From NCBI GenBank assembly GCA_963682025.1, contig OY821518.1, positions 128,662,543 to 128,726,542 on the forward strand: DNA of 64,000 nt, read 5' to 3'. Below, piece after piece: positions 11,402 through 23,600 of the stretch (the first letter of the stretch is position 1; each line of letters starts with the position of its first letter). The DNA comes from Cordilura impudica (lineage: Eukaryota > Arthropoda > Insecta > Diptera > Scathophagidae). The notes below the pieces were generated by a model. It worked only from the letters and a program-made list of their open reading frames with translations. It did no database searches and was not told the origin of the DNA. Made by a program: the position numbers and the translations under genes.

Positions 11402-11919
11402 CAAATTTGAGAAAAATCTGTGAAATATTTTTTTTTTTTTTATAGATTTAGATGAAGATCGGGAAGCAGCTCTATATGGGGTCTATGCCTCAGAATTTTC
11501 CTACAGTGATTATTTTTGGACTACTGATTAATGGATATAATAAACATATACAAACCCAATTTGACTGAAATCTATATGATAATTTGGGTGGTATGCCAAT
11601 TTAAGTCGATCTCATAGGGGTCACTTGAATGGGGAATAGGCTGAATGTGCACCCATTTTCACCAATTTCAATAGCGTTCGTCCAATGGCTAATAGAAGCA
11701 TATACTAAATTTCATCAAAATGTATTCATAATTGTGAATACAAGGTTTACGTGGACACACAGACGTACAGACGGACGGTCATCGCAAATTCGACTCAGAA
11801 AGTAATTCTGGGTCGATCAGTATAATAAAAGATGGCTCTAGGTCAAATATTTTTGGTAGTTACAAACAGCAGCACAAAGTCATTATACCCAAACCACATA
11901 GTGGTATAGGGTATAAAAA
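11402..11919 (+). repeat. GTCY repeat family, 3' two-thirds of a copy
   Basis: This matches 51970-52505: CGGGAAGCAGCTCTATATGG, CCAATTTCAATAGCGTTC, the GACGGACGG run, then ACCACATAGTGGTATAGGGT and TATAAAAA at the end. It abuts the 5' side of the jockey-type remnant. Confidence 0.85.
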
Positions 11920-12058
11920 TTCACTTCTGTTTATTAAATTATAAATATTATTAAAAATTATGTTACATATTAAATACTTGAGAGCCCGCATAAAGGGACT
12001 GTGTATTAAAAAAATAAAAATTTGTACTGTTTGTTTATTTATAATTAGTTGATTGTGT

Positions 12059-12072
12059 GGCGCCTAGGCGCC
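12059..12072. other. Perfect 14-bp palindrome GGCGCCTAGGCGCC
   Basis: A GC-only palindrome in AT-rich DNA, 3' of the minus-strand Helitron helicase tail. It could be the hairpin near a Helitron 3' end; no CTRR terminus is visible beside it. Confidence 0.4.
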
Positions 12073-12264
12073 CGTTTAAAAAGGATGAATAAAACAGTTC
12101 AAATTTAAATACACGAAAAATTTATAATAAATTAAATTCCTTTTAATATAGTAGTAAATTGAAAATTATATTGTTACATATGTACATGTGAAAAAAGATT
12201 GTGTCTGTAGAAATTATATACATAAGTATCAACACAGATAAGAAATATTTGGCAAAAAAGTTTT

Positions 12265-12590
12265 TCAATTTAGAATCTCTTGAAAAACTATATTTCGTAT
12301 GAAATATCGTTGGTCATTTAATAGTTTTCCTTGCAGTGGTTTCGATTGAATACGTATCTTAACTTGGCTTGCAACATTTGATCGTGACAAAGTCACATAC
12401 AGTTGGCCGTGTGAAAATACCGCGGTCTCCAAATTAATGCCAACGTAATCAAATGACTGGCCTTGAGCTTTGTTTATGGTAATTGCGTATGCAGGAATTA
12501 CTGGAAACTGGCGGCGTTTTAACATGAAAGGTAATGTGGTGTCGGTTGGGGCGAGATCAATCCTAGGAATTGGAACCGTATCATTTTGGT
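12265..12590 (-). pseudogene. Helitron helicase, C-terminal fragment
   Basis: The frame reads NDTVPIPRIDLAP, then RRQFPVIPAYAITINKAQGQ, then FDYVGINLETAVFSHGQLYV and TLSRSNVA. These are motifs V-VI of the Pif1-like superfamily 1B helicase fused to the Rep domain in Helitrons, the protein that drives their peel-and-paste transposition. Only about 108 residues of a roughly 1400-residue protein remain, but they are open with a natural stop (LN then TAG at 12265). The 5' side breaks at about 12590, where a different repeat begins. Confidence 0.85.
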
Positions 12591-12660
12591 CAGCGTTACA
12601 GAATCAGTCAGTCTCTCTGTCAGTCAGTGAGTCAGGGATCAGCGTAAAGATATTTAAGAT
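12591..12660 (+). repeat. GTCA-microsatellite repeat, copy 1
   Basis: CAGCGTTACAGAATCAGTCA, then GTCAGTCAGTGAGTCAGGGA and further. Nearly the same 66 bp recur at 15825-15890. The flanks differ, so this looks like part of an interspersed element. Confidence 0.6.
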
Positions 12661-12892
12661 ATTACCCGGCTTTCACACGTTAAATTTTTGGCTTTCAGGT
12701 TTTAATGCACTCATACTTTTTTACTCTTTTTTACTAAACAATCATACGTTTCAATTCTCTCTTTCAATTTTTCAATGGGACAGTTGCTTAACAATTTTTT
12801 GACTATTGGATGTGTGATCATTTTGACTTGAACATGGGAAGGCCGGGTAAAGTGAGGAGATTGGAGATTCCCAAAATTATTAAAATTTAATA

Positions 12893-13536
12893 CAATGGAG
12901 TTCGCTTATAACAAACTCTGGTTGTAATAAATTTTTGTTTATAGCGAAGAATTTCTTCGGTCCCAAGAGTTTTAATCACATTTTTCATATAAATTGCTTC
13001 TTATTGCGAACAGTGGTTATATCAAACTTTTGACTTTAACAAACAAATTTTTTTTCCATTTCAGAATTTTCGTATATTTTATATAATTAAAATAAAAGTT
13101 AATTTCAATTTAATTTAATTTTATTTTTAATTAATTTAATATAAAACAAAAACTTCGATTTTCAAATGAAGTGTTGTAAAAGGTACTTTTATGTATATTT
13201 TCGTAAAAGTTTGCCAGTAGCCAACCTTTGCTTTGCACTTTCTGCTTCTATACATAAGGAGTTTTTAATATTATATGATTTTAAAAAAATATTTTATTTT
13301 GATAGAAACTCGGTAATTTTAGTCTTATTAAGACAAACAATTAATATGCATCTTTTTAGTAATTTAATTTATGTTTTATAACTTTATAAAATGCCCCAAA
13401 ATAAATAAACTTATTCAACTAAAGAACTTTTTAAACCTTTCGGACAAATCAAAAAAATACTACGGTTATAACGAACTTAGCCTAACTAATTTGGCCGGTC
13501 CCGCCGAGTTCGTTATAACCGAACTCCATTTTACTG
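12893..13536. mobile_element. pogo/Tigger-type MITE, 644 bp
   Basis: The right end, reverse-complemented, begins CAGTAAAATGGAGTTCGGTT; the left begins CAATGGAGTTCGCTTATAAC. Inverted similarity runs about 30 bp and includes GTTCG.TTATAAC.AACTC. TA flanks both sides (12891-12892 and 13537-13538). Between them lies AT-rich non-coding DNA. Such TIRs with TA targets are typical of non-autonomous pogo-group elements. Confidence 0.7.
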
Positions 13537-13539
13537 TAA

Positions 13540-15820
13540 AAAAAAAAATAGAATAGCATATAAAAAAAACGTTTTAGAGCAAGGTTCCTAAAAGTTTCTT
13601 AAGGGGGGGTAAGGTTTTTAAAGTTAAAAAAAGTCGTGTTTTCATAATTCTTTTTTAAAGATATGAATAATGTTGGATTATTTATTTCATACATACGTTA
13701 TAGCATTACATTTGAAGAATCTTTGAAAAAAATTTCAATTAAAAATTTTAATAAACAAGTCTGTGACAGCGAATCTCCGGAAGCGTTGTTGTTTTGCGGT
13801 GAACATCATAACTCGTTACCGGATCATATGAAATAAAAAAATCGAAACGCGTTTCAAAGGTGACGAAGAGTTTTTTCATTTTTTTTTTTTTTTGCAGCAT
13901 TTTGAAGTGAAAAACGATTTTGGTATACAATTTGGGGAATTTATTGTTAAAAAATAGGAAAGAAAATGGAATTAAAAAAAACCCTTCGTGGTTACGTGAT
14001 GATTTATGTGTAGATATAGTGTCTAAAATTGCAAAAGAATCGGTCAATTAGATTTTGAGTTATGATGTTAACGGACTTCGAATTTATGTATATACTATGA
14101 TTTATACATATACTAACTATATATGTATGAGGCCGGTCGTTAGAAACGCTGTATCTTCTTAAGTTTTGCTCTGATTTACTTAAAATTTTGACACAACACT
14201 TTCGATATGTTGTGCATTCAGAAAGAGAAATGCAAAAAAAGGTTTTAAAACCTACCACCCCTTAAGGAAGTGCAAACACCAATACACCTACAAAAAAGAG
14301 AAAAAAATATTTCATATGTCATCATAAATGTGAACTGTAAAAAGCGAACATTTTTTCCAGTTATCTATAAATCCAAAAAAAAATAATAAATAAGGGCGTA
14401 TTGGTTTGACTTAAAAAACAAAATTATTATTCCAAATCGCCTTTAATTCTTCTATGATAATTTCAATAAATTATTCAAATTAAAATCTTAAATATACATA
14501 ACTATTTACGTAATTTATGTTGGTCTAAATTTTTTGAAAGCAAATTATGCAAAAATTAATATTATGATTGAAAAAAAATTATTTTCACACCTCTCTTCTG
14601 AAATTACCATGTAATTTAATTAAGCAAAGTCAGAATAATTTAAATTTTAAACTTAATTTTGCACTATTTTTTCAAGTGCTTTTCAATACAGAGCTTTAAA
14701 CGAAATCATACGTTGGACTACAACAAAATCCACATTGAAGATCTCTTTTTTCTCAAATATTTATCAAAAAAAGCATACTCTTTGGTAAGTGCTGGCCATC
14801 AGAGAACTTGAGCGAAAGCACTCCTTCCTAACAATTCAAAACAATTTTGAGATGAAAAACAAAACAGACAAACGGTAAAGTTTAGTTTGATGAAAAAAGT
14901 ATGTATGTATGCATATCGGACGACGTTAAATGAGAAATATAAAAATGCTTAAAATTTACTTCATTACTTTATTTTTTGCAGAATTTTTTCATTGACCAAC
15001 AAAGGGAATTTAAAGAAGAATTTGAATAGATATTAGTTTTTTGATGCATTTTTTGCGTTCGTCTTATTCCATATGTAACACGAAATCTGCATATGTAGTG
15101 CTATTGGCGTTAGCAGTGTTGCCAATTTTGACAACTTATTGTAAGTTCGACGACTTTTCAATTTGTTAAAAAGATTTGTTAAATTTGTTAAAATGATGAT
15201 TGAAGATTTAAAATTTTCAGTAGTAGAAAAATTACGATTTCAAGGGTTAACAATTAATGGGTTGTTTATAGAAAATTGATAGTTTTAGTTCAGTGTAAAT
15301 GTAAATTACAAAATATGTATAGATTTAATTCTGGGTCAAGTCGTTTCAAAACAGATGTACCTTGAATGGCATCTCCATTTAAGAATTAAGTTTTAATTAC
15401 GGCGATACTTTAAACCTATATTATATGTTTCAGCTATAGATACATGTCAATAAAATTATTTAGTTGATTGCTGTGTTAAATTTTTTTCGTTGAAATTTCA
15501 CCACTAATACATTTTTATATATAGAAATAACCAATGCTGTAATAATTTTCTTAATATGAATGATATAAATAAATTTTATTGGTTCCTTTTGTAATATTTT
15601 GTCGAGTTTTGTTTTTATTTTCTTGACAATTTCTTGTTTTAAAAATGACGATTTTGGGATTTAGTTTCCAAAATTGTCGATATTCAGAAGCTTTTATTAG
15701 CAGCACTGGTCGGTAACAAAGAAGAGAGAAAATCGTGTGTGGGTTTGTATAAAATGTGAAAGATTAAATTTTGTTTGTGTATTTCCCATAGCTTTGTAGG
15801 GAGTGCTACGTGTGTGTATT
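13540..15820. other. No recognisable gene
   Basis: AT-rich. Frames at 13748-14047 and 14004-14258 (-) show no family signal. Confidence 0.5.
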
Positions 15821-15824
15821 ATTT

Positions 15825-15890
15825 CAGCGTTACAAAATCAGTCAGTCTGTCAGTGAGTCAGGGATCATCGTAAATATATATAAGATAATA
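15825..15890 (+). repeat. GTCA-microsatellite repeat, copy 2
   Basis: CAGCGTTACAAAATCAGTCA through TGAGTCAGGGATCATCGTAA, matching 12591-12660. A third, shorter GTCAGTCAGT run lies near 16910. Confidence 0.6.
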
Positions 15891-16029
15891 ACAATTGATA
15901 CAATAAACGATTTAAAAAAATTTAAAGCTTTACTATGCAATACTGGAAAACTTTCCCTCTATTTTTAACTTATATTAGGGGACCTGCTGCCTAAATAATG
16001 AGTCGTCACAGTACTTCTTTCACGATATT

Positions 16030-16344
16030 GATTGATCAATTTTGAAACAGTGGATAATATGGATGCACGTATGTATGTGTGTATGTTCCGTATGGTCTCC
16101 GATCTGGATGAAATTTTCAGGGTATCGTCATAATAGCCTGGCGGGTCATACTTTGAAGTCTGATATTTGATTTTTGGTCCGTGAGCAGAGGGCCCTGGCA
16201 CTTCACATAAAGATATCTGCTAAAACTTTCAGGGGAGTTCTTGCTTTACTTTTGTCCGATACTGTGTATTAAAATTTAGATACAATATAAAACCAGATGT
16301 TTTCTTAAGGACAGCAACGTGGGGCGAGCGCAGCTCATTACTTT
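16030..16344 (+). mobile_element. Possible non-autonomous Helitron 3' portion
   Basis: Contains TCTCCGATCTGGATGAAATT and ends GGGGCGAGCGCAGCTC near 16345, reminiscent of Helitron 3' ends that finish in a GC hairpin and CAGCTAG. The terminal CTAG is not intact (CTCA). Assignment is tentative. Confidence 0.3.
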
Positions 16345-16349
16345 TTCAA

Positions 16350-17650
16350 GTTACCATTTTCAAGTTTTTATTGTTTTAATCAACTCTGGTACAGGAGTTA
16401 AAAAGTTTATATTGTTTTGGTGTCTGTACTTTTCGTTAATTTATTTTATTTATTGTATTTTTTTATAACAAATTTGTTATCGTTCGATATAGAACAAACC
16501 AAAGAGTGATTTCGCAAAAAAAAAACTATTTTAGAAAATTAAAAAACAAAATCGGCAAATTCAGAATTTTGTAAACGTTTCCAATGTATTGTTATCCACT
16601 CTACATACATACATATTTATGTGTAGAGATTGAAATAATCAAAATTCCAACAGTTTTGATCTCAATTATTTCTAAAATAATTGACAGATCCCGGGAGCAG
16701 TTCCTATTTAGGGCAGTGTTTCCTTTGTGCACTATCTCAATTTCTTAACATTCGAGTACGTTTAAGGAGCCTTGATACTTAGAAAATTTTTTACTGCAAT
16801 TTCCAAGTTAAAATCATTTTTAATAGGTATTTATGACATTGGAGAAATCAGCATCCAAGATCTGCAATTATGTTAAATTATATTTGTGATTGATTAAAAA
16901 TCATTGACTCTGTCAGTCAGTCACCTAACACACAGTATTGAGTTACTTTTGAACTTTATGAGCATTTTTAAAAATAATCCCTAAATAATAAAGTGCTCTA
17001 ACTAAAAGTATATCAATTTCATTAAATGTGTACTTTATTTCGGTTATCAACCCTAATTGATTGTGTGCTTTCTTTCTGGTAGCATACTTAAAGTTGTTTA
17101 CCTTAAGCATTACAGTGACAAAAATGTATGAACTTTACGTAACATGTCCCTACGCTGAACGCTTGTGCTAAATTGTCAGTTCATTTACCTTTTATGGCAA
17201 ATGAAATAATATTCAATACAATTGCAGACTCTTTAAAGATAAACACTTGAGAAAGGGTTTTCATACATATAGACACAAAAAGAAAACGAAAATACGAAAC
17301 GTTTCAATCGTTCGTTAAAAATTTTAACAAATACGAAAATGTACTTATCAGGTCTGAATTTGGTAACATTATAAACTATTCGATTTTTAAGTAATTGTTA
17401 CAAAGTTAAGAAGAATTCGCTTTAATTGGTTTACTGAAAATTATTTAAGAAGGAGTTTAAAAATCTAGGATTAATTCAAGGAAGCCTTAGATTTGTGATC
17501 CAGTGCTTTTTTTTACATAATTTTGGCAACATTTTTATTTTATATTATATTTTTCTTTTATTTTATGTTACATTTTGTATTTAAGCTTCTTTTGTTTTTT
17601 TCTATTAATTTTAAAAATTTACATTAAAGAAATCTTTAATCCTATAACAA
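16350..17650. other. No recognisable gene
   Basis: AT-rich. Nothing coding is recognised on either strand. Confidence 0.5.
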
Positions 17651-17656
17651 TAAAAT

Positions 17657-17946
17657 TTAATGATTTTCCGTATTATTTACACAAATATAATTTTCATCAT
17701 CTTCAATATCTTCATTTGTCACTGCTTCATCTATGGTACATTATGAATTTTTGTTTGGCACAATTTTTGCTTTAAGGAATGTGAGCTAAGATGAAACCTA
17801 TTAAAAATATCTTCATTTGACTTCTCCCGACTGCATTGACGAGAATATTGCTCTCTGTCATTTTTAAAATCTCTATTTACAGCTTTTTGAGCTTCCTTAA
17901 TATACTTGATTCTATCAATATGTTTATTGGACTCTGCATTTTTCAT
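17657..17946 (-). pseudogene. RAG1/Transib-like transposase, C-terminal fragment
   Basis: The minus strand reads EAQKAVNRDFKNDREQYSRQ, then CSREKSNEDIFNRFHLSSHS. This aligns with the end of the intact-looking C-terminus at 27085-27294 (SEEAQEKRNKDYRFFREHNA...). In this family the Glu of the SEEA motif is the third catalytic residue; here the motif reads K-E-A and the residues before it no longer match. After SSHS a frame change leads to an acidic tail ending NNTENH and a TAA at 17657-17659. No TIRs were found, and the upstream region is lost or unrecognisable. Confidence 0.65.
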
Positions 17947-17999
17947 AATATTGTTAAATTCTTGCCAAGAAATGAAAAGTGTGTTGGGACTTGTTGTGA

Positions 18000-19100
18000 A
18001 AATAATAAAGTTATAAAATTATTTACGAATTTTTAACTACTATTAAAATACCAAATGCCGAGTAATATTCACAACACTCTAAAAAAAACGTCATTAGTAG
18101 GACTGTTTTTCTATTTGAGTACAAACATTAGATAGCAACGACTTTCATTTGCATGAGCATTCAAATTATGTATTGTCATACTAGGTTACACATCTATAAC
18201 AGCGAACACAGCAATCACACCTGCAACAACAATCACATGGCAATACAAATGCCAAACAAAACAAAATAAAAAAGTTTTCTATTGTATTTTCAAGAATTTT
18301 TCTTAATTTGCAACTGGAGATTTTTTACAAAAACTTGAAGATTTCATTCGTTTACAAGTACATATTGGCAAAATATTTGTTTTTTGCATACATAAGCTGA
18401 AATCCTATATTTAGACATACGTAAACAATTTCATCTAGTCTTGTCCAAAAATATCCTATTTTCAAGATAATTTTGAAAAAATTGTTAAAAATATTTCTGA
18501 AACCTTTATCTAAACAATTTTTTTTAACATATAGTCCAATATCTGAAATTGATAGATCCTTTAAAATATCTTGTTTTTCACTTTTTACTACTGCGAGCAA
18601 AATTTAAAAGATTATAGAAATTTGTCAGAGTACAGCAAAAAAAAAAACAACTTAGAAAATTAGTTTTGACAGCTATTGTAGATGCATTTTATCATATGTT
18701 ACCCAGTAGGTAAATGTATAACAAAATACTCACTTAAAAAGGTTAAAACTGAACACTGTTCTACCCAATGTTCGATGGTGTTCATTCGTAGGTACTTTTT
18801 TCTAAAGATATAGGAACATATTTTCCAAAGTTAGAATTCTGCAGAAATTCTCTCAAAATACTTTTGAATCGAGATAAGAACAAATGTATAAAAATATTGA
18901 ATTTTATAATGAATATTTTAAACAATTTAACTTGGTTAACTGCAGTAACTCATGGTGAAAAATCTCAAACGATATGAAAGCTTAAACAAGACAAACGAGG
19001 GGTGACTTGACAGCAGATTCCTTTTTTTATATGTCTTACTGCTATGCTTCGAGATGCAAACCACAAAAATATTTCTGCTTTTCTTGACCGATGATTATCC
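18000..19100. other. No recognisable gene
   Basis: An 82-codon frame at 18352-18600 (-) lies upstream of the RAG1-like piece, but I see none of the family's Cys/His or Asp motifs in it. Confidence 0.45.
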
Positions 19101-19270
19101 TTAATTGATATATTATATAAAATTGCTAAAAAGATTATTCTAAATCGTATAACTGATTGGATTGATAACGACAATATGTTAAATGAATTCCAGAGAACAC
19201 TACGTTACTGTAGATAAAGTTTTTAATCTTGTTAATATTATTCAAAACACACACGCGCTGGATTTTTCTA
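19101..19270 (+). pseudogene. Family C LINE RT, part 1 (before the mariner)
   Basis: Reads LIDILYKIAKKIILNRITDW, then IDNDNMLNEFQ. After a one-base shift it reads VTVDKVFNLVNIIQNTHALD and FS. This is the RT finger region of a non-LTR retrotransposon (usual form ..ILNEFQ.GFR..YSTVDN.FNL). The frame is interrupted at the TA of 19269-19270 by a DD41D mariner and resumes at 20525 with SVLDTIPRNS, so the palm motif DFSSVLDTIPR spans the insertion site. Confidence 0.8.
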
Positions 19271-20522
19271 AAGGGTGATCTTTTAAGAGCAAAATGCATG
19301 AAATCTTTATTTGAATCGATAGTAAGGTCCATATAATTTAATGTTTGAAGCTTATTTCATGCAAATGTTGACAGTGACTGCGCCTCAAATGGTCCATCCG
19401 CTTAGTCCAATTTTGGCATACTCTTTCCAACATTTCAGCCTGTATCTCATGAATAAATGCTTCAATGTTGTCTTCCAATGCGTCAATTGAAGCGGGATTG
19501 TCTGCATAGACATGAGCTTTAACAAAGCCCCACAAAAAATAGTCTAAAGGCGTTAAATCGCACGATCTAGGCGGCCAATTGACCGGTCCCGAACGTGAAA
19601 TAAAATGTTCACCGAACGCGCCTCTCAATAAGTCCATTGTTGCGCGTGCTGTGTGGCATGTGGTACCGTCTTGTTGAATCCACATGTCATGCAAGTCAAG
19701 CTCTTGCATTTTGAGCAAAAAAAAGTTGGATATCATCTCTCGGTAGCGCTCACCATTCACAGTTACGTTACGACTCGCATCATCTTTGAAGAAGTACGGT
19801 CCAGCCCATAAACCGCACCAAACTGTGACTTTTTCTGGATGCATTGGTAGCTCTTCCAATGCTTCTGGCTGATATTCACTCCAAAATCGACAATTCTGCT
19901 TATTTACGTACCCATTGAGCCAAAAATGAGCTTCGTCGCTGAACACAATTTTTCGGTAAAAAAGTGGATCTTCGGCCAACTTTCCAAGAGCCCATTCACC
20001 AAAAATTCTACGTTGCGGTAGGTCGTTCGGCCTCAATTCTTGCACCAGCTGTATTTTGAAAGGCTTCACACCTAAATCCTTCCGCAAAATTTTTTACGTT
20101 GTTGAGTAACAGAGCCCCAATTGCTGCGAACGGCGACGAATCGATAATTGATGGTCATCATTAATACTGGGCGATACAGCTGCGATATTTTCTTCAGTTC
20201 GCACTCTATGTAAGCGTGTTGGTGGTTTAATGTCCAATAATGTAAATTTGGTGCGAAATTTAGTCACAATAGCCCGAATAGCCGCTTCAGTGGGTCGATT
20301 AAACTGACCATAAAATGGAAGAAGCGCGCAATGAACTTTCTTAACAGAGCACGCATTTTGATAACAAAATTCAATAACTTGCAACCGTTGTTCGTTTGTA
20401 AGACTATTCATGGTTAAATTATAGAACAAACTGAAGAAGTTTGACAATGAAACAAAACACGAAACGTGCGTCAGCTGTTTAAACCAGTGTTGCAAAAAGA
20501 TAATAGCTAAAAAATCACCCTT
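19271..20522 (-). mobile_element. DD41D mariner (rosa-type), 1252 bp
   Basis: Both ends read AAGGGTGAT(C/T)TTTTA inward and abut TA (19269-19270; 20523-20524). The size and a single minus-strand transposase gene are normal for the group. Removing the element plus one TA restores an uninterrupted LINE reading frame, which proves the exact boundaries. Confidence 0.95.
19338..20411 (-). pseudogene. DD41D mariner transposase with one in-frame stop
   Basis: The start is chosen at MNSLTNEQRLQVIEFCYQNA (ATG 20409-20411), which begins the helix-turn-helix domain. The frame runs 357 codons, broken only by TAA at 20094-20096 (about residue 106). Downstream lies the catalytic core: first Asp in FSDEAHFWLNGYVNKQNCRF, second in WIQQDGTTCHTA, third in DLTPLDYFLWGF. 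I count 41 residues between the second and third Asp, hence DD41D. The C-terminus HLHEISFKH ends at 19338. All three Asp are present. One C-to-T change (CAA to TAA) could explain the stop, so this is a young, nearly intact copy. Confidence 0.92.
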
Positions 20523-20690
20523 TAGTGTTCTCGATACGATTCCAAGAAATTCTCTTTTTTACAAACTGTCATGTATGGGTCTATCCTCGAAGATTAATCG
20601 CATCTTACAACTCTACTACGAAAACAACAAAAACCAAATATCCTTTGGAAACAAATTTTCTGAACCAATCTGTGTGGACGTTATTTTCTT
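20523..20690 (+). pseudogene. Family C LINE RT, part 2 (after the mariner)
   Basis: Continues from 19270: SVLDTIPRNSLFYKLSCMGL, SSKINRILQLYYENNKNQIS, then FGNKFSEPICVDV. It then breaks at about 20680-20690 where a family D LINE has inserted. Translation resumes beyond that element at 23346 with GCILSSILFALYLNDL, which is the normal next RT motif (..GCLLSPLLF.LYLNDL). Confidence 0.8.
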
Positions 20691-20699
20691 CCATTCAAT

Positions 20700-23239
20700 T
20701 TGCCAATTAAGAATCCTGTGCATAATCAGACGGAAAACGTTTATTGCTTTTCGAAAACTGATTATACAAAATTGAATGCTCTACTATCCGATATTGACTG
20801 GAATGATATCCTTTCATCTATTGATTATGATGGGATGATCACAAGCTTTTACAACACGTTGATGGGTCCATCATGGAATAATAATTATTTGGCAAATTTA
20901 AAAATAGAAAGAATAAAGTGTATAAAAAATGTAAAAAGTCTGGTTCCCCATCGGATTTTACCAAGTATTTAATTCCTAGATCAGAATACAATATTGAAAA
21001 GGGCTTACAATAACTACTTAACTCGTATGAAACATAATTTAAAGAGGGATCCAAAATCATTTTACAATTTTGTTAATTCTAAACGTCGATCGTGTGAATA
21101 TTCTAATTCTTTGAAAGTTGGATCAATTTCAGCCGATGATGATTTATTAATCAGTAATGTTTTTGCTGATTTTTTTGCTACAACATATTCAATACAAAAT
21201 TTTGATCAATCCGTTAAATATCCTTTTGAAATTTCCAAAGCTTCTTCGATAATAAATGTAAATTATCTTAACAACATCACTGGTTTGAGTAACATGAAAA
21301 CACTGAAAAATTCTTTTGATCCTGGTCCTGATGGAATACCAAATAATATTCTTAAGCACTGTTCTGACTCCGTGTCATATCTACTAGCAATACTTTTTAA
21401 TCAGTCCTTGCGTACAGGATATTTACCATCTCTATGGAAGGAATCTTATATCATCCCTTTATATAAATCAGGCAATAAGGTCAATGAGTCAAAATTGAGT
21501 GCAATCCCCAAACTTTTAGAAAAAATTATAACAGACTCGTTGTCTCATCAAGTTTCATCCATACTTTCTCCATATCAACACGGCTTTCGTAAATCTCGTT
21601 CTACAATCACCAACGTTCTGGAACTTACTACAATTATGCAAACTGATGTAATTTACACCGACTTTAGTAAAGCCTTTGATAAGGTGAATCATGATTTATT
21701 ATTATACAAGCTGAATTCTATGGGTTTCAGTAATTCTTTAGTTTTCTGGTTAAAATGTTATTTAACGAACAGATTTCAACGGGTTAAATTTAGAAACGCT
21801 GTCTAAAAAAATCAAAGTGTTTTCTAATGTTCCACAAGGAAGTCATCTTGGTAAAATACTTTTTACTTTACTTATAAATGATCTCCCTTCTGTTATTCAA
21901 CACTCTAAAATTCTCTTATACGCTGATAATGTCAAACTATTTTCCTCTCTTCAAAATTACTCTCAACATTTTTGCTACAATCCGCTTTAAATAATTTTTG
22001 TGGATGGTACAATGTAAACCTTATGGAGCTCAATATAAAACAACTAAGAAAAGTATAGTCGGTCTAGACCGACCATATGATACCCTATACCATGGTTTAG
22101 AGACCCTATATTTCGGTCAAACTAATTCGATATAGAAAAAGGGCATAAACCAAATTTGAGTCGCATTTTTATTGATTTTTTTCGCTGCAGATATGAAAAA
22201 TTCATATCGGATACTATATTTATATGGGGACTAGGTCGAAAAATGGACCGATCCTGACCATATTTGGTAAAGTCACTTATACTTTGAAAAAATATAAACA
22301 AACCAAATTTGACAAAATCTGTGCAATAGTTTTGTTTTTTGATAGATTTAAGTGAAGATCGGGAAGCAGCTCTATATGGGGCCTTTGACTATGAGAATTG
22401 TCCTATAGGGATTATTTTTGGACTACTGATTAATGGATGTAATAAACACATACAAACCCAATTTGACTGAGATCTCGGTATAATTAAAGATGGGTCTAGG
22501 TCAAATATTTTTGGTAGTTACAAACAACAGCACAAAGTCATTTTACCCAAACCACATAGTAGTATAGGGTATGCAGGCATATGTCCTTTTACAGATGCTA
22601 AAATCTACATACTACTTATTTTGTGAATAAAAGTGAATTGGACTCGGTTGATACATTCTCAAATCTTGGCATTTTATTAGATCATAGATTAAAATTTGGC
22701 CGCATATATTTTCAGCAATAAAGTGATGGAGTAAATAGTTTTTTGATCCATATGTAACCAAACAGCTATATACATTCCTAGTTCGTCCTAACGTGGAAAA
22801 TGGTTCTATAATATGGTATCCGTGTTACATGATTCATATAAACTTTGTCGAAACTGTCCAGAAACAATTTCTTTTATTCTATCTACGTGGACTTGTTTGG
22901 AACTCCCGTGTCTTACCCTCTTATTAATCCAGACTTGCTCTAGTCAAGTTACCGACACTGAAAAGTCGTAGAACAATGCTTAGCATTTCCTTTCTACTCA
23001 GTTTATTCCATGGCCACATTGACTCCAATTACTTGTTAAATAGAATTCAAATTAATATACCTTCGAGACCTACAAGAAACTTTAAGCTCTTAAATATTAA
23101 TTATTTTCGATTTAACTATGCTAATAATGATCCACTTCGCCGGTTATGTGAGCAATTTAATGGAATTTACCACATCATAGATTTGTCCGAAAATAAAGAA
23201 TCTTTAAAACGTAAAATTAGTCTATATCTAAATAATTAA
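20700..23239 (+). pseudogene. Family D LINE reverse transcriptase, frameshifted
   Basis: In order: KLNALLSDIDWNDIL (20770), KRAYNNYLTRMKHNLKRDPK (20997), DPGPDGIPNNIL (21318), FRKSRSTITNVLELT (21585), IYTDFSKAFDKVNHDLLLYK (21655; first catalytic Asp present), and after a frameshift near 21800 NVPQGSHLGKILFTLLINDL (21828) and LLYADNVKLF. The active-site YADD has become YADN. Past the GTCY insertion the frame resumes: DSVDTFSNLGILLDHRLKF (22640), LFVRPNVENGSIIW (22780), and a C-terminus ending KRKISLYLNN at 23239. It is a CR1/jockey-group enzyme by motif style; the exact clade is unsure. Confidence 0.85.
22041..22573 (+). repeat. GTCY repeat family, internally deleted copy
   Basis: Starts with the hairpin TATAGTCGGTCTAGACCGAC and ends ACCACATAGTAGTATAGGGT. 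The GTCY-rich middle is deleted: 'GACTGAGATCTCGGTATAAT' joins the parts. It sits inside the family D RT. Confidence 0.85.
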
Positions 23240-23345
23240 ATCATCATTATTTTATTTGTTATATGTATTTTATACACTAAATATATTAGTCTGTAAGGAC
23301 ATTTGTAATTCCATTGACTTTAAATAAATAAATAAATAAAATAAA

Positions 23346-23600
23346 AGGCTGCATTCTTAGCTCCATTCTGTTTGCTTTATATCTTAACGACCTGGCTTAC
23401 GTAGTACCTGGCGGTATAAATGTTGTATCTGAACCAATTAAAATTCTTCTCTCCTATCTAATGCGCGAAATGCTCTACAGAATATAATTGATAACCTTCA
23501 CAACTACTTCAGCATGTGGAGTTTAAAAGTTAATCTTAATAACTCCATGATACTACTAAATACTAATACTGATCTTCTACGCAAATAGGCCACAACCAAA
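23346..23600 (+). pseudogene. Family C LINE RT, part 3
   Basis: Reads GCILSSILFALYLNDLAYVV, then NVVSEPIKILL, then NARNALQNIIDNLHNYFSMW and SLKVNLNNSMILL. This is the thumb side of the RT split by the family D insertion. The YADD box itself is lost at a small deletion near 23455 ('ILLS Y'). It fades out by about 23600. Confidence 0.7.

Larger units (their letters stand above)
20690..23344 (+). mobile_element. Family D LINE, 5'-truncated, with (TAAA)n tail
   Basis: A 5'-truncated non-LTR element with a linker, RT and C-terminal domain, ending in TAAATAAATAAATAAATAAA (about 23319-23340). It lies inside the family C RT and is itself split by a GTCY repeat at 22041-22573. A clear target duplication is not visible. 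Confidence 0.8.
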
